This document shows, piece by piece, positions 1 to 7,661 of a DNA stretch of 64,000 bases. Location of the stretch: NCBI GenBank assembly GCA_903895725.1, contig CAITUV010000082.1, forward strand, positions 62,001 to 126,000, given 5' to 3'. Both the position numbers and the translations under genes were made by a program. How positions within the stretch are numbered: the stretch's first letter is position 1; each line of letters begins with the position of its first letter. This DNA is from an uncultured Myxococcales bacterium. GTDB taxonomy: Bacteria > Myxococcota_A > UBA9042 > CAIXZC01. The notes beneath the pieces were generated by a model. It had not been told where the DNA came from. It saw nothing but the letters and a program-made list of their open reading frames with translations, and made no database searches.

Positions 1-984
1 ACCGTGCCTCTCGACGATCTTCCTGCAGAGTGTGAGCCCCATCCCGCTCCCCGGGAACCTGCCCGCGGGATGCAGCCTCTGGAATGGCTCGAAGACCCGT
101 TCGAAGTACTCCGGCTCGATCCCGATGCCATTATCGGTCACGGAGATCACCCACGAGTCCTCCGTCCGGCTGCAGGAGACTCGGACTACCGGGGGGACCT
201 CTCGCCGGAACTTCAGTCCATTCTCAATCAGATTCTGGAGCACCTGCGAAAGGAGCGACCTGGAGCCCGAGATTCGTGGCAGATCGGGAGCCGTCTCCAC
301 CAAACCTGAAGCGGCCTCCACGTCCACTTTCAGGCCGGCAAGGACTTCCTGGACGGCTTCGGCCAGGTCGAACTCCTGGCACACGAGCTCGGCCCTGCCG
401 GCGCGGGAGAACTTGAGAAGGTCGCGAACCAGCGTCTGGAGCCGGTCCGCCCCCTCGACGATGAAATGGAGGAACTCGTCGGCACGTTCGTCCAGCTTGC
501 CCGAGTACTTCTTTCGAAAGAGCTCGACGAACGCAGAAATCTGGCGAAGCGGGGCCTGCAGGTCGTGGGATGCGCTGTAGGAGAACTGCTCGAGCTCGTG
601 GTTGGTCCGGTCCAGCTCCCTGACTTTCTCCTCCAGCTCCTTCTCCGCCTTGCGGCGGCAGGCCCTTTCCTCCTCGAGCAAAGTGTTCGCCCGGACTGCG
701 TCGTCCAGTTGGTGACGCATGGCCTCGAGGTAGGCCCTCACGAGCTCCAGGAGCAGTCCGCTGCAAGCCGGACCGGCCACGGAGAGGAGCAGGCCCGGCC
801 GACTCGCTGTCAGACAAGACACGGCGGTCCTGTGCACGCGGAGCGCGTCTTCGAGCGGCACGGAGGCGAGCACCAGCCTTCTGCCGGTTTCTGCTGCCTG
901 GATGAGCTGTTCCTCGTCGGGGGCCTCCACCCGGCGCTCGAGGAGCGCCTGGTAGTCGGCCAACGTCCGGGGATCGATGTTCAT
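1..984 (-). CDS. Sensor histidine kinase with RsbU-like N-terminal domain (C-terminus beyond window edge)
   Basis: Cytoplasmic two-component or switch kinase; 328 codons are visible and the gene runs off the left edge. Residues 1-95 form an all-helical region resembling the N-terminal domain of RsbU/RsbRD-type partner-switch proteins. A short coiled coil (about 100-130) leads to a HisKA domain with the motif FSYSASHDLQAPLRQIS, phospho-acceptor H140. The HATPase domain shows an N box (LIENGLKF), a G1 box (DNGIGIEPEYFERVFEPF) and a G2 box (GSGMGLTLCRKIVERHG). No membrane segment is seen. The ATG at 984 follows AGGAAGG by 9 nt and overlaps, as ATGA, the stop of the fragment at 981-1127. RsbX-type phosphatases followed by such kinases are known in stressosome clusters, so this may be the last gene of a broken cluster. 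Confidence 0.85.
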   Translation of the reverse strand, partial: MNIDPRTLADYQALLERRVEAPDEEQLIQAAETGRRLVLASVPLEDALRVHRTAVSCLTASRPGLLLSVAGPACSGLLLELVRAYLEAMRHQLDDAVRANTLLEEERACRRKAEKELEEKVRELDRTNHELEQFSYSASHDLQAPLRQISAFVELFRKKYSGKLDERADEFLHFIVEGADRLQTLVRDLLKFSRAGRAELVCQEFDLAEAVQEVLAGLKVDVEAASGLVETAPDLPRISGSRSLLSQVLQNLIENGLKFRREVPPVVRVSCSRTEDSWVISVTDNGIGIEPEYFERVFEPFQRLHPAGRFPGSGMGLTLCRKIVERHG

Positions 985-1127
985 CCGCACCCACCTTCCT
1001 GTGCAAACACGAGCACGATTGCATCGTCGTGCCGGGCAGCCCGCTTGTCAAGCACGTGCTGCGCCAGAGGCCTGGGAACGACCGGTCGCTCCACACTTCT
1101 CGACCGCCCCCCCGCTACGGCGCCTCG
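981..1127 (-). pseudogene. C-terminal remnant of an RsbX/SpoIIE-like PP2C phosphatase
   Basis: In the frame ending with the TGA at 981-983, the last 24 or so residues include LAQHVLDKRAARHDDAIVLV. This resembles the final helix and RxxDDATVLV strand that close SpoIIE/RsbX-family phosphatase domains. Everything upstream in this frame lies inside tupC out of frame, so the catalytic domain is absent. The stop overlaps the kinase start by 4 nt, as expected of a real upstream partner gene. I infer a deletion or rearrangement that joined the end of a partner-switch operon to the tup operon, or an assembly join. The left boundary is approximate. Confidence 0.4.
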
Positions 1128-1128
1128 C

Positions 1129-1821
1129 TCACGGCCGGCGTACCCCGTCGTCCAGGACTCTCCCGCCCGCCAATCGATGCACCCGGGCATCCAGGCGGTG
1201 GGCCAGCTCACTGTCGTGACTGGCGATCACGATGACTTGATGCCCCCCGCCGGCCCGTTCCCGGAGAATGTCGATCAGAGTCTGCTTCGAGGCCTCGTCG
1301 AGATTCACGGTGACCTCGTCCAGCAGTAGAACCTGGGAATCCAGGACCAGAGCCTGGGCCAGGGCCACCTTCCTTCGTTCCCCTCCGGAGAGCTTGGTCG
1401 AGCGCTTCGACGCCAGGTGCTTCAGCCCCAGTCGCTCCAGCAGCGGGTCGACCCGTGTCCTACGCTCCTGGCTCCCCACCCGGCGGATCTTCAACCCGAT
1501 CTCCACGGCTTCCCGCACGGTCCCGGACATGAGGTAGGGGTCCTGGAACACCAGTGCGATCCTGCGGCGCCTCTCGACCGGAGCGGGGGCCATTCCGTCG
1601 TGAAGCACCGTTCCGTCCAGCAGGACCTGCCCGGCGGCGAGGTCCACGAGTCCCGCTGCCGCCAGCAGCACCGTGCTTTTTCCCGCCCCGTTGGGCCCCT
1701 CGAGCACGTGGATACCGGCTGCAAGGTCCAGCTTCTCCACGGACAGAACCGTGCGTTCGCCCCGCACGATCCGCACGTCGCGAAGGCTCAACATCGTTCC
1801 GTTGCCCGCCGCCTGCTGCAT
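1129..1821 (-). CDS. tupC: Tungstate ABC transporter, ATP-binding protein
   Basis: ATPase subunit of an oxyanion importer, 230 aa. The Walker A is GPNGAGKST, the signature is LSGGERRKVALAQAL, the Walker B is LLLDE followed by VTVNLDEA in the D-loop region, and the H-loop is IVIASHDSELA. It lies 9 nt after the permease gene and completes a tupA-tupB-tupC order. The ATG at 1821 has a strong AGAGGAGG site; an internal Met at residue 10 is a possible alternative. Assignment to tungstate rests mainly on the binding protein next door. Confidence 0.88.
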   Translation of the reverse strand: MQQAAGNGTMLSLRDVRIVRGERTVLSVEKLDLAAGIHVLEGPNGAGKSTVLLAAAGLVDLAAGQVLLDGTVLHDGMAPAPVERRRRIALVFQDPYLMSGTVREAVEIGLKIRRVGSQERRTRVDPLLERLGLKHLASKRSTKLSGGERRKVALAQALVLDSQVLLLDEVTVNLDEASKQTLIDILRERAGGGHQVIVIASHDSELAHRLDARVHRLAGGRVLDDGVRRP

Positions 1822-1830
1822 GAGCCTCCT

Positions 1831-2526
1831 CTACTGCCTGCGCCCGCCTCGGTAGTTCCAATAGCCCACGGCGAAGTTGACCGCAAGCGCCACGACCAGC
1901 AGGACCGTACCGAGCGCAACGCCGAGAGCGAATTCTCCCTTCCCGGTTTCGAACGCTATCCCCGTCGTGATGTTGCGGGTGTAGCCCCGGATATTGCCTC
2001 CCAACATCATCGCCACGCCCACCTCGGAGAAGACACGGCCAAAGCCCGCAGCAAGCGCAGCAGCAAGCGCAGCCCGATTCTCCAGGGCAACGGCCACGGA
2101 GGCTTTGATCCTCCCGGCCCCCAACGACAGCATGGACAAGCGGATCCTTGGGTCCGAGCGTTCGACCGATGCCACGGTGAACGCACAGATCATGGGCATT
2201 GCCAGGATCGTCTGGCCGATGATCATCGCCGTGGGGGTGTAGAGGATGTCCCATGCCCCCAGCGGCCCGCTCCGGGAGATCAGGCCGTACACCAGAAGCC
2301 CGACAAGCACCGTGGGCAGGGCAAGCATCGTGTTGAGCACACTCACGATGATTCGCCGCCCGGCAAAACGGGACAGGCCGATCACGACCCCCAGCGGAAT
2401 TGCAGCCACCGCGGCCAGCAGCGTGGCGACGCAAGAGACCTCCAGGCTGACTCGGACCGGCCCCCACACCTGCGGGTCGAACGACAGGAGCATCTCGAAC
2501 GCGCGGCGGAGGCCCTCCAGGATCAT
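1831..2526 (-). CDS. tupB: Tungstate ABC transporter, permease
   Basis: Integral membrane subunit of 231 aa with about five or six hydrophobic segments. It carries the BPD_transp_1 EAA-type loop (residues near SLGAGRIKASVAVALENRA). The family role is passage of tungstate across the inner membrane with TupA and TupC. I chose the ATG at 2524-2526 (MILEGLRRAF) because it overlaps the tupA stop as ATGA; the reading frame is open further upstream but that part is antisense-like sequence inside tupA. Confidence 0.88.
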   Translation of the reverse strand: MILEGLRRAFEMLLSFDPQVWGPVRVSLEVSCVATLLAAVAAIPLGVVIGLSRFAGRRIIVSVLNTMLALPTVLVGLLVYGLISRSGPLGAWDILYTPTAMIIGQTILAMPMICAFTVASVERSDPRIRLSMLSLGAGRIKASVAVALENRAALAAALAAGFGRVFSEVGVAMMLGGNIRGYTRNITTGIAFETGKGEFALGVALGTVLLVVALAVNFAVGYWNYRGGRRQ

Positions 2527-3371
2527 GGGACGGCACCGGACAGTGACTCCGGAGAAGGCGAGTCCGGATGGAAGAGCTGGATACCGTCCTGTCGGAAGTC
2601 GCCGATCATCGACTGCCCTTCGGGAGACATCAGCCATCCCAGCAGAGCCAACGACTCCACATACCGGACCCCCGGGCGCACCGCGGGGTTGACGGCCATT
2701 GCATGGTACGGGTTGAGCAGCTCTTCTCCCCCTTCTACGAGCAGGGAGAGGTTGACCTTGGATTGGGCCACCACATACGTGCCTCGGTCCGTCAGGCAGT
2801 AGCCCCGCTTCTCGTCGGCCATCTGGATGGTCAGGCGCTGCCCCTGCCCCGTCTCGATGTACCACCGCCCGGACGGCTCGACTCCCGCCTGCTGCCACAG
2901 CTTCAGCTCCCGCCGATGGGTCCCCGACTCGTCCCCGCGAGACACGAACGTGCTTCCCGAAGCAGCGATCTTCGCCAGCGCCTGTGCGGGCGGCAGCCCC
3001 TTGACCCCGGCGGGGTCCTCAGGAGGCCCCAGGAGGACGAAATCGTTGTGCATCACTCCCACGCGGTGAATTCCGAATCCCTCCTTCACGAAGGCCAGCT
3101 CGGCGTCGACATCGTGCACGAGCACCGCGTCGGCATCGCCGTTCCTGGCCAGGGTGAGGGCCTGCCCGGTCCCCACCGCGACGACGTGGACCTTGATGCC
3201 CGTACGCTCGGTGAACGGTGCCAGGAGGGCCTGGAGCAGCCCCGTGTTCTCCACCGAGGTGGTGGTGGCGAACCGGATGGACCGCTCCTCGTTCGATTCC
3301 CGAGTGCAACAGGTGGCCACCAACGCACTGGCCAGGACGGAAACCATCACTACGAGACTTCGAATCGACAT
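2523..3371 (-). CDS. tupA: Tungstate-binding lipoprotein
   Basis: Periplasmic substrate-binding protein of 282 aa from the ATG at 3371, which has GGAGAG about 5 nt upstream; an ATG 10 codons earlier is less likely. The signal peptide ends at a loosely matching lipobox (ALVATCC). TupA hallmarks follow: ATTTSVENTGLLQALLAPF, VVAVGTGQALTLARNGDADAV, VLVHD and VMHNDFVLLGPPEDPAGVKG. Tungstate uptake would supply tungsto- or molybdoenzymes. It is the first gene of tupABC. The 64 bp before it shows no convincing promoter, so transcription may come from further upstream. Confidence 0.9.
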   Translation of the reverse strand: MSIRSLVVMVSVLASALVATCCTRESNEERSIRFATTTSVENTGLLQALLAPFTERTGIKVHVVAVGTGQALTLARNGDADAVLVHDVDAELAFVKEGFGIHRVGVMHNDFVLLGPPEDPAGVKGLPPAQALAKIAASGSTFVSRGDESGTHRRELKLWQQAGVEPSGRWYIETGQGQRLTIQMADEKRGYCLTDRGTYVVAQSKVNLSLLVEGGEELLNPYHAMAVNPAVRPGVRYVESLALLGWLMSPEGQSMIGDFRQDGIQLFHPDSPSPESLSGAVP

Positions 3372-3435
3372 GGGACTCTCCAATCGAGCGTGCGACATCA
3401 TCGCCCTCGCAACCAGCGGCCCGGAACCTCGTGAG

Positions 3436-6051
3436 TTATTCGCATCCCACCGACGGGAGCGCAGGCCCGTTCTTCCCCGGGTTTCCCCCCATGGGAGACT
3501 CGCCGCCGAATCCGGCCAGCCCGGGGGACAGCGTGGAGGACTCGCTCACGATCTTGCTGGACCCGACGCAGACTGCGGCCACGGCCGGACCGCCCGGTCC
3601 GCCTTCTCCCGACCCGCCCTTGCCGCCGTTGGTCCCCGGGGCGCCGGAACCGCCTGCGGCATCATCGTCCACACCGGAGGCACCGCCGGCGCTGCCTCCA
3701 TTGGAACCTTGTCCTCCGGATCCCCCGGCACCGCCGGCACCGCCCGTTCCGCCCATTCCGGCGAAGATCTTCGTCTTGACCAGTTTGAGCTCACTGTCGA
3801 CCACGTACATCCCAAAGGAGCCTCCGCCACCGGTTCCTCCCTTGCCGCCCGTACCGCCGCAGCCGCCGCCTCCGCCTCCGCCTCCGCTGCCGCCGTAGTA
3901 GCTGCAGAAGCCGCCGGTATCCCCGCCGCCGCCTCCGCCGCCGCCGCCGCCCTCACCGTTCCCGCCGTTGCCTCCGGCCGTTCCCGAGGCCGGCACGAAC
4001 CCGGTCGGCTGGTAGCTCCCCGACCACGCCGCACTGCTCCCACCAGGTCCGGGGGCTCCGACGTCCCCGGTGCTGCCGCTCTGGCCGCTCACGCCGGCAG
4101 CGTTCCCCCCCTGACCGGCGGCCCCACCGTTCACGGCCCCTGCCGTTCCCGCCTTGCCTCCCTGCCAGTGTCCGCCGCTCGCGCCACCGTTGCCTCCGTT
4201 GGCCCCGCAGGGGCTGCTCCCGCCAGCCCCAGCCCCCGGGGCCCCGCAGTTTCCGCAACCGGCACCATCATAGCCGCACCCCGGATTCCCCTTCCCCCCC
4301 GGGTTGCCGTTGCCCCCCGCAGAGCCGCCGGCCCCAGCGCTTCCGGCCGTGCCGTTCCCCGCCTGCACCGTGCAGCTGCGAAGCTCGATGTCCGTACACT
4401 TGTCCAGCGAAATGCCCACCGCACTGGCGCCGGCTCCCGAGGCGTTGCCTCCCTTGATCGAGAATCCTTCCAGGAGAATCCCCGATACCCCATTGCACGT
4501 GACGCCCGGGCTTCCAGAGCCGATCTGCGTGAGGTTGTTGATGTCCCGGGTCCACCCCTTGGAAGCATCGAAGCCGCCGTAGTAGCTCATCCCCGCCGCC
4601 AGCTGCACCGCCTCGGAGTAGGTTCCCTTGGAAACGTAGATCTGGTTCTTCCCAAGCTGCGTGGCTAACGCCGCAGCGGCGGAAAGCGTCTTGACCGGCT
4701 TTTCCGGAGTCCCCTTCTGAGCCGCATCGTCCCCGGTCACACCGTCGACGAATACGGCCAGCGTCTTGTCCCCGTCGGTCCCGTCACAGTTGGAGTCGAT
4801 TCCCTTGTCGTCGGGAAGGTCCTCGGGCTGGGCTCCTTCGTTGGGATCGCACACCTGGGGAACGCCCCCCGCACAGTTGGCCACGGTCTTGGCGCATGCC
4901 CCGACCCCGCAGGACGTGCTCCCCATCCCCTCGTCCACCTGACCGTCACAGTCATTGTCCTTTCCGTCGCAGACCTCGTCGGCAGCAGCGGAATCGTTGG
5001 CACATACGACGGCAAGCTGGTCCACCGTACACTCCCACGTGCCGTTGGCGCACAGGTCCGGGTCGGCGGTGTCACACGGGGTTCCGAGCTCCGCCCAGAG
5101 CTCGTCGGTCTCTCCGTTGCAATTGTCGTCCTTGCCGTTGCACTTCTCCGTCGAGGACCCTTCCACCGGGTTACAGAAGTTCGGCTTCCCGTCCTGGCAG
5201 GCGGGGACCTCGTGGAAGCACTCACCCTTGCCGCAGGACTTGGTCCCAAGCTCCTCATCCGCCTGGCCGTTGCAGTTGTCATCCTTGCCGTTGCAAAATT
5301 CAGCGGCCGGCTCCGGCGCATCACAGACGAACCCGTCATTCGAGCACAGCAGCGAGCCGCCGCAGTATCCGAACTCGTTCGACTTCACGCAGTCGGACTT
5401 GGCTCCCACGTGGAACCCCGTGCACTGGCATTCCCCGTCCTCCCGCACGCAGCGCTGCCCCTCTACAACGTTTCCCTTGAACGACGCTGCCTTGCAGATG
5501 AAGCCCTCCGGACAATCCCCGTCCTGACCACATTCCTTCGAGCAGAAGTGCATCCCCCCGCCGTAGTCCACACACGGGAACGTCTCCCCGCTCCACTCTT
5601 CAAGACAGTCGGCATCGTCCCTACAGGCGCGGCACAGGATCCACTCGGGCTGCAGGCACAATCCCGGTGCCCATTCGTTCGTTTTGTCGAAGCAGGCCCA
5701 GCCGTCGACACCGCCGCAGTCCTCGTCGCAGAGCATGGAGCACTGCATCCCGGTTGGCGTGGGCACGCACGGAGCGCTCACGCAGTCGGCATTGCTGGTG
5801 CACGGCCCCCCCGGCTTCGGGCTGTCGGGCAGCTCGGGCTCAACGGGAACGTCCGGGATGACCTCCTCCGGCCTGGGCAGATCGGGCACAACCTCGGGGG
5901 GGACCACCACGGAATCCTCGGTCAGCTCCCCTTCCCCACCGTCCCAGGTTCCAGACATCTCGCCGAGGTTCCCGGACGGGCCACCGCCGCCACCCCCGCA
6001 CGCGCCCGCGAGCATAATTGCCACCGCGCTCAGCATGAAGCTCCGAGCCAT
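3436..6051 (-). CDS. MopE-like lipoprotein with beta-helix and glycine-rich (PGRS-like) C-terminus
   Basis: Predicted surface lipoprotein of 871 aa. The lipobox is LAGAC (C18), followed by an acidic Pro-rich linker to about residue 85 and a Cys-rich segment to about 250. Next come three MopE-type metal-binding motifs (CNGKDDNCNGQADE, CNGKDDNCNGETDE, CDGKDNDCDGQVDE). Residues 430-540 read as a parallel beta-helix (TPEKPVKTLSAAAALA, IYVSKGTYSEAVQL). Residues 545-850 are extremely Gly/Ala rich with GG-x-GG-x repeats, like mycobacterial PGRS or Myxococcota PGRS-family proteins. It ends in a single Cys. The function is unknown; adhesion or cell-surface coating is a guess. Confidence 0.8.
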   Translation of the reverse strand: MARSFMLSAVAIMLAGACGGGGGGPSGNLGEMSGTWDGGEGELTEDSVVVPPEVVPDLPRPEEVIPDVPVEPELPDSPKPGGPCTSNADCVSAPCVPTPTGMQCSMLCDEDCGGVDGWACFDKTNEWAPGLCLQPEWILCRACRDDADCLEEWSGETFPCVDYGGGMHFCSKECGQDGDCPEGFICKAASFKGNVVEGQRCVREDGECQCTGFHVGAKSDCVKSNEFGYCGGSLLCSNDGFVCDAPEPAAEFCNGKDDNCNGQADEELGTKSCGKGECFHEVPACQDGKPNFCNPVEGSSTEKCNGKDDNCNGETDELWAELGTPCDTADPDLCANGTWECTVDQLAVVCANDSAAADEVCDGKDNDCDGQVDEGMGSTSCGVGACAKTVANCAGGVPQVCDPNEGAQPEDLPDDKGIDSNCDGTDGDKTLAVFVDGVTGDDAAQKGTPEKPVKTLSAAAALATQLGKNQIYVSKGTYSEAVQLAAGMSYYGGFDASKGWTRDINNLTQIGSGSPGVTCNGVSGILLEGFSIKGGNASGAGASAVGISLDKCTDIELRSCTVQAGNGTAGSAGAGGSAGGNGNPGGKGNPGCGYDGAGCGNCGAPGAGAGGSSPCGANGGNGGASGGHWQGGKAGTAGAVNGGAAGQGGNAAGVSGQSGSTGDVGAPGPGGSSAAWSGSYQPTGFVPASGTAGGNGGNGEGGGGGGGGGGDTGGFCSYYGGSGGGGGGGGCGGTGGKGGTGGGGSFGMYVVDSELKLVKTKIFAGMGGTGGAGGAGGSGGQGSNGGSAGGASGVDDDAAGGSGAPGTNGGKGGSGEGGPGGPAVAAVCVGSSKIVSESSTLSPGLAGFGGESPMGGNPGKNGPALPSVGCE

Positions 6052-6159
6052 GAATGCACCTCCGCCTCAACTGGAACGGAAGTGTACCAGATGACAGCCC
6101 CCTGCGCATCTGTTTTGATGGGCTCAGGAGTCAGTCCGGAGGGAGGAGGCCGGGGGGTC

Positions 6160-7176
6160 CTACTCTGCGACCTGCCCGTAAACCTGATCCAGAACGAAGT
6201 AGGCCGGCGTGTTCATGCCGAACTCGCCCATGTCGCTCGAGGAGAGAGTGAACCGCAGCTCGGCGACAACCCCCAGGGAGGTCAGGTCCACGAGCGTCCA
6301 GTCGCTGACGATGTAGTCCTTTGCCGAATCGTCGGAGCGGAAGTCGGCCAGGTAGAACTCGACCGTGCCCGTCTCCTTGCCGTCTCCGTCGAGCCCGGTG
6401 ATCGTGAGCAGGAACCAGTCGGGGTCGGTCCCGCTTTCGCCGCCGAACTTCTTGGCATAGGCATCGCCGTCTTTCATCGAGAGGTACGGGTAGGTGGCGT
6501 TGGTCACGTACACGCCGGACGGACCGAATCCGCTGCCCGCCCCCGCAAACGAAATCGTGGGGGCCGGCGAGCCCATGCCGCTGGCATCATAGGCCGTGGC
6601 ATAGATTTTGGAGTCCTCCGCACCCTTGCCCGTGATGGCGCTGTACTGGTTGTCGAACCCCGGGGTCGTCGTGTCCGCCATGCTCGAATAGGCGAACCCG
6701 TTCCATGCGGCCCACTCCGCGTTGTAGTCGTTGTGGAACTTCAGCACGCCGCTCTCGAAGCCGCCCGAACCGTCGGATCCGTTCCAGAACCCGTCGGATG
6801 GCAGCGTGAGATCCTCGAGGTCGGCCAGCACCGGTGCCGCCTCCTTCATGCAGTCGCCGTTGTCCTGCATGACGAAGCCGTCGAGGCAGACGCATTCCCC
6901 TTTCGCCTCGTCGCACACGGCATTGGCCCCGCACACCTGGTCCGCACAGGTCTTGGCTTCCGCCCCCCCGACGTCGCTCGGCGCAGGCACGTCCGCCCCC
7001 TCGACGTCGCTCGGCGCAAGCACGTCGGCCCCGTCCGCCCCCTCGATGTCGCTCGGGGCGGGCACGTCCGTTCCGGCATCATCCTTCCCTTCGTCCCCGC
7101 CATCTCCACAGCCGATGCCGGCAAACAGAAAGGCCGCTGCTGCGGCAGTCACGCACAGTCTCACCAGAGTCTTCAT
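6160..7176 (-). CDS. DUF4465-domain lipoprotein under cobalamin riboswitch control
   Basis: 338 aa. Signal peptide with lipobox GIGC (C23), then a low-complexity linker repeating DVPAPSD and EGAD, a small EGF-like Cys motif (CVCLDGF), and a DUF4465 domain over about residues 100-335. The family signature is clear: GFWNGSDGSGGFESGVLKFH, WNGFAYSSM, YVTNATYPYLSMKDGDAYAK, FGGESGTDPDWFLLTITGLD, EFYLADFRSDD and DMGEFGMNTPAYFVLDQVYG. As I recall, DUF4465 proteins occur in Bacteroidota corrinoid-uptake loci (BtuH-type). The riboswitch upstream supports a corrinoid-binding or B12-repressed role. The ATG at 7176 has GGGAGGT 7 nt before it. Confidence 0.88.
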   Translation of the reverse strand: MKTLVRLCVTAAAAAFLFAGIGCGDGGDEGKDDAGTDVPAPSDIEGADGADVLAPSDVEGADVPAPSDVGGAEAKTCADQVCGANAVCDEAKGECVCLDGFVMQDNGDCMKEAAPVLADLEDLTLPSDGFWNGSDGSGGFESGVLKFHNDYNAEWAAWNGFAYSSMADTTTPGFDNQYSAITGKGAEDSKIYATAYDASGMGSPAPTISFAGAGSGFGPSGVYVTNATYPYLSMKDGDAYAKKFGGESGTDPDWFLLTITGLDGDGKETGTVEFYLADFRSDDSAKDYIVSDWTLVDLTSLGVVAELRFTLSSSDMGEFGMNTPAYFVLDQVYGQVAE

Positions 7177-7389
7177 GTCCACACCTCCCGATGTCCGGAG
7201 CCACATCCGGGCCCCGGCAGCTTGCGGGGGCGGCGTCCGCCAACGGAGCACCGGTTCGAGGCATCCTCGATGGCCCCGCACGTTCGACGGCCAAGGCGGC
7301 CGCCAGCCTGGGTTTCCTCTTCTGCCGGCATTCCGGCGGGGACGGCGATGCGCCGATCCTCCCTCCGCGGAGAGAAAAGGTCCATGAGC
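7177..7389 (-). other. Leader region between cobalamin riboswitch and DUF4465 gene
   Basis: A 213-nt untranslated leader or expression platform. It contains a CTCCGCGGAG palindrome just after the aptamer, followed by GGAGGGAGG, which could be alternately sequestered. An open frame of 70 codons starts at 7385 and ends at 7173, overlapping the lipoprotein start as ATGA. It has no Shine-Dalgarno sequence and no recognisable protein features, so I do not call it a gene. No U-tract terminator is seen. Confidence 0.35.
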
Positions 7390-7547
7390 GGGTACGTCAG
7401 GTTTTCCGGCTTGCGAATCGTCCTACTCCCGGCAACCTTCCCAGGGCATCGCCCCAGTGGTCGACCTGCCGGTTTCGTCCTCGCTTACGGCGGCGGGACC
7501 GCGTCGGCTTTGCACCGTTCTTCCCTTTCCGCACCCGAGGCGTACCC
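7390..7547 (-). promoter_or_regulatory. Cobalamin (AdoCbl-type) riboswitch
   Basis: Read on the minus strand, the aptamer has the conserved blocks in order. P1 is GGGTACG (7541-7547) pairing perfectly with CGTACCC (7390-7396). Then come GGGAAGAACGGTGCAAAGCC, the block GCGGTCCCGCC leading into CCGTAAGCG, ACCACTGGG, CCTGGGAAGG, and a B12 box AAGCCGGAAAACCTGAC (7396-7412). It would sense coenzyme B12 and lower expression of the DUF4465 lipoprotein. A TTGACA lies at 7568-7573, but a promoter using it would start inside P1, so the true start is probably further upstream. Confidence 0.92.
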
Positions 7548-7577
7548 TAGCCCCAGGCCGACCGTCGTGTCAAGGGC

Positions 7578-7606
7578 TTGCTTCTCAAATCTCACATGAG
7601 TATGCT
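7578..7606 (+). promoter_or_regulatory. Candidate sigma-70 promoter of the 591-aa lipoprotein gene
   Basis: TTGCTT (7578-7583), a 17-nt spacer, then TATGCT (7601-7606), 55 nt before the ATG. It lies back to back with the riboswitch transcription unit, so divergent promoters share about 100 bp. Confidence 0.4.
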
Positions 7607-7661
7607 CCGCCGGAACTTGCCCCATCCGGGCTGAGAACAGTGACAAAGGAGAGGTGACCCG

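Noticed and set aside
1417..2802. 461-codon plus-strand frame
   Set aside because: Complement of tupC/tupB; His/Asp/Gln-rich with no start signals.
7173..7385. 70-aa leader protein before the DUF4465 gene
   Set aside because: No Shine-Dalgarno sequence, Arg/Gly-rich composition typical of spurious frames; recorded only as a leader feature.
7544..7573. TTGACA-N18-TAGGGT as the promoter of the riboswitch transcript
   Set aside because: Transcription would start within P1 and remove its 5' strand, which pairs perfectly; the start is more likely upstream.
5212..7599. 795-codon open frame on the plus strand
   Set aside because: Antisense to the PGRS-like lipoprotein, DUF4465 gene and riboswitch; no motifs. 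A high-G+C shadow frame.
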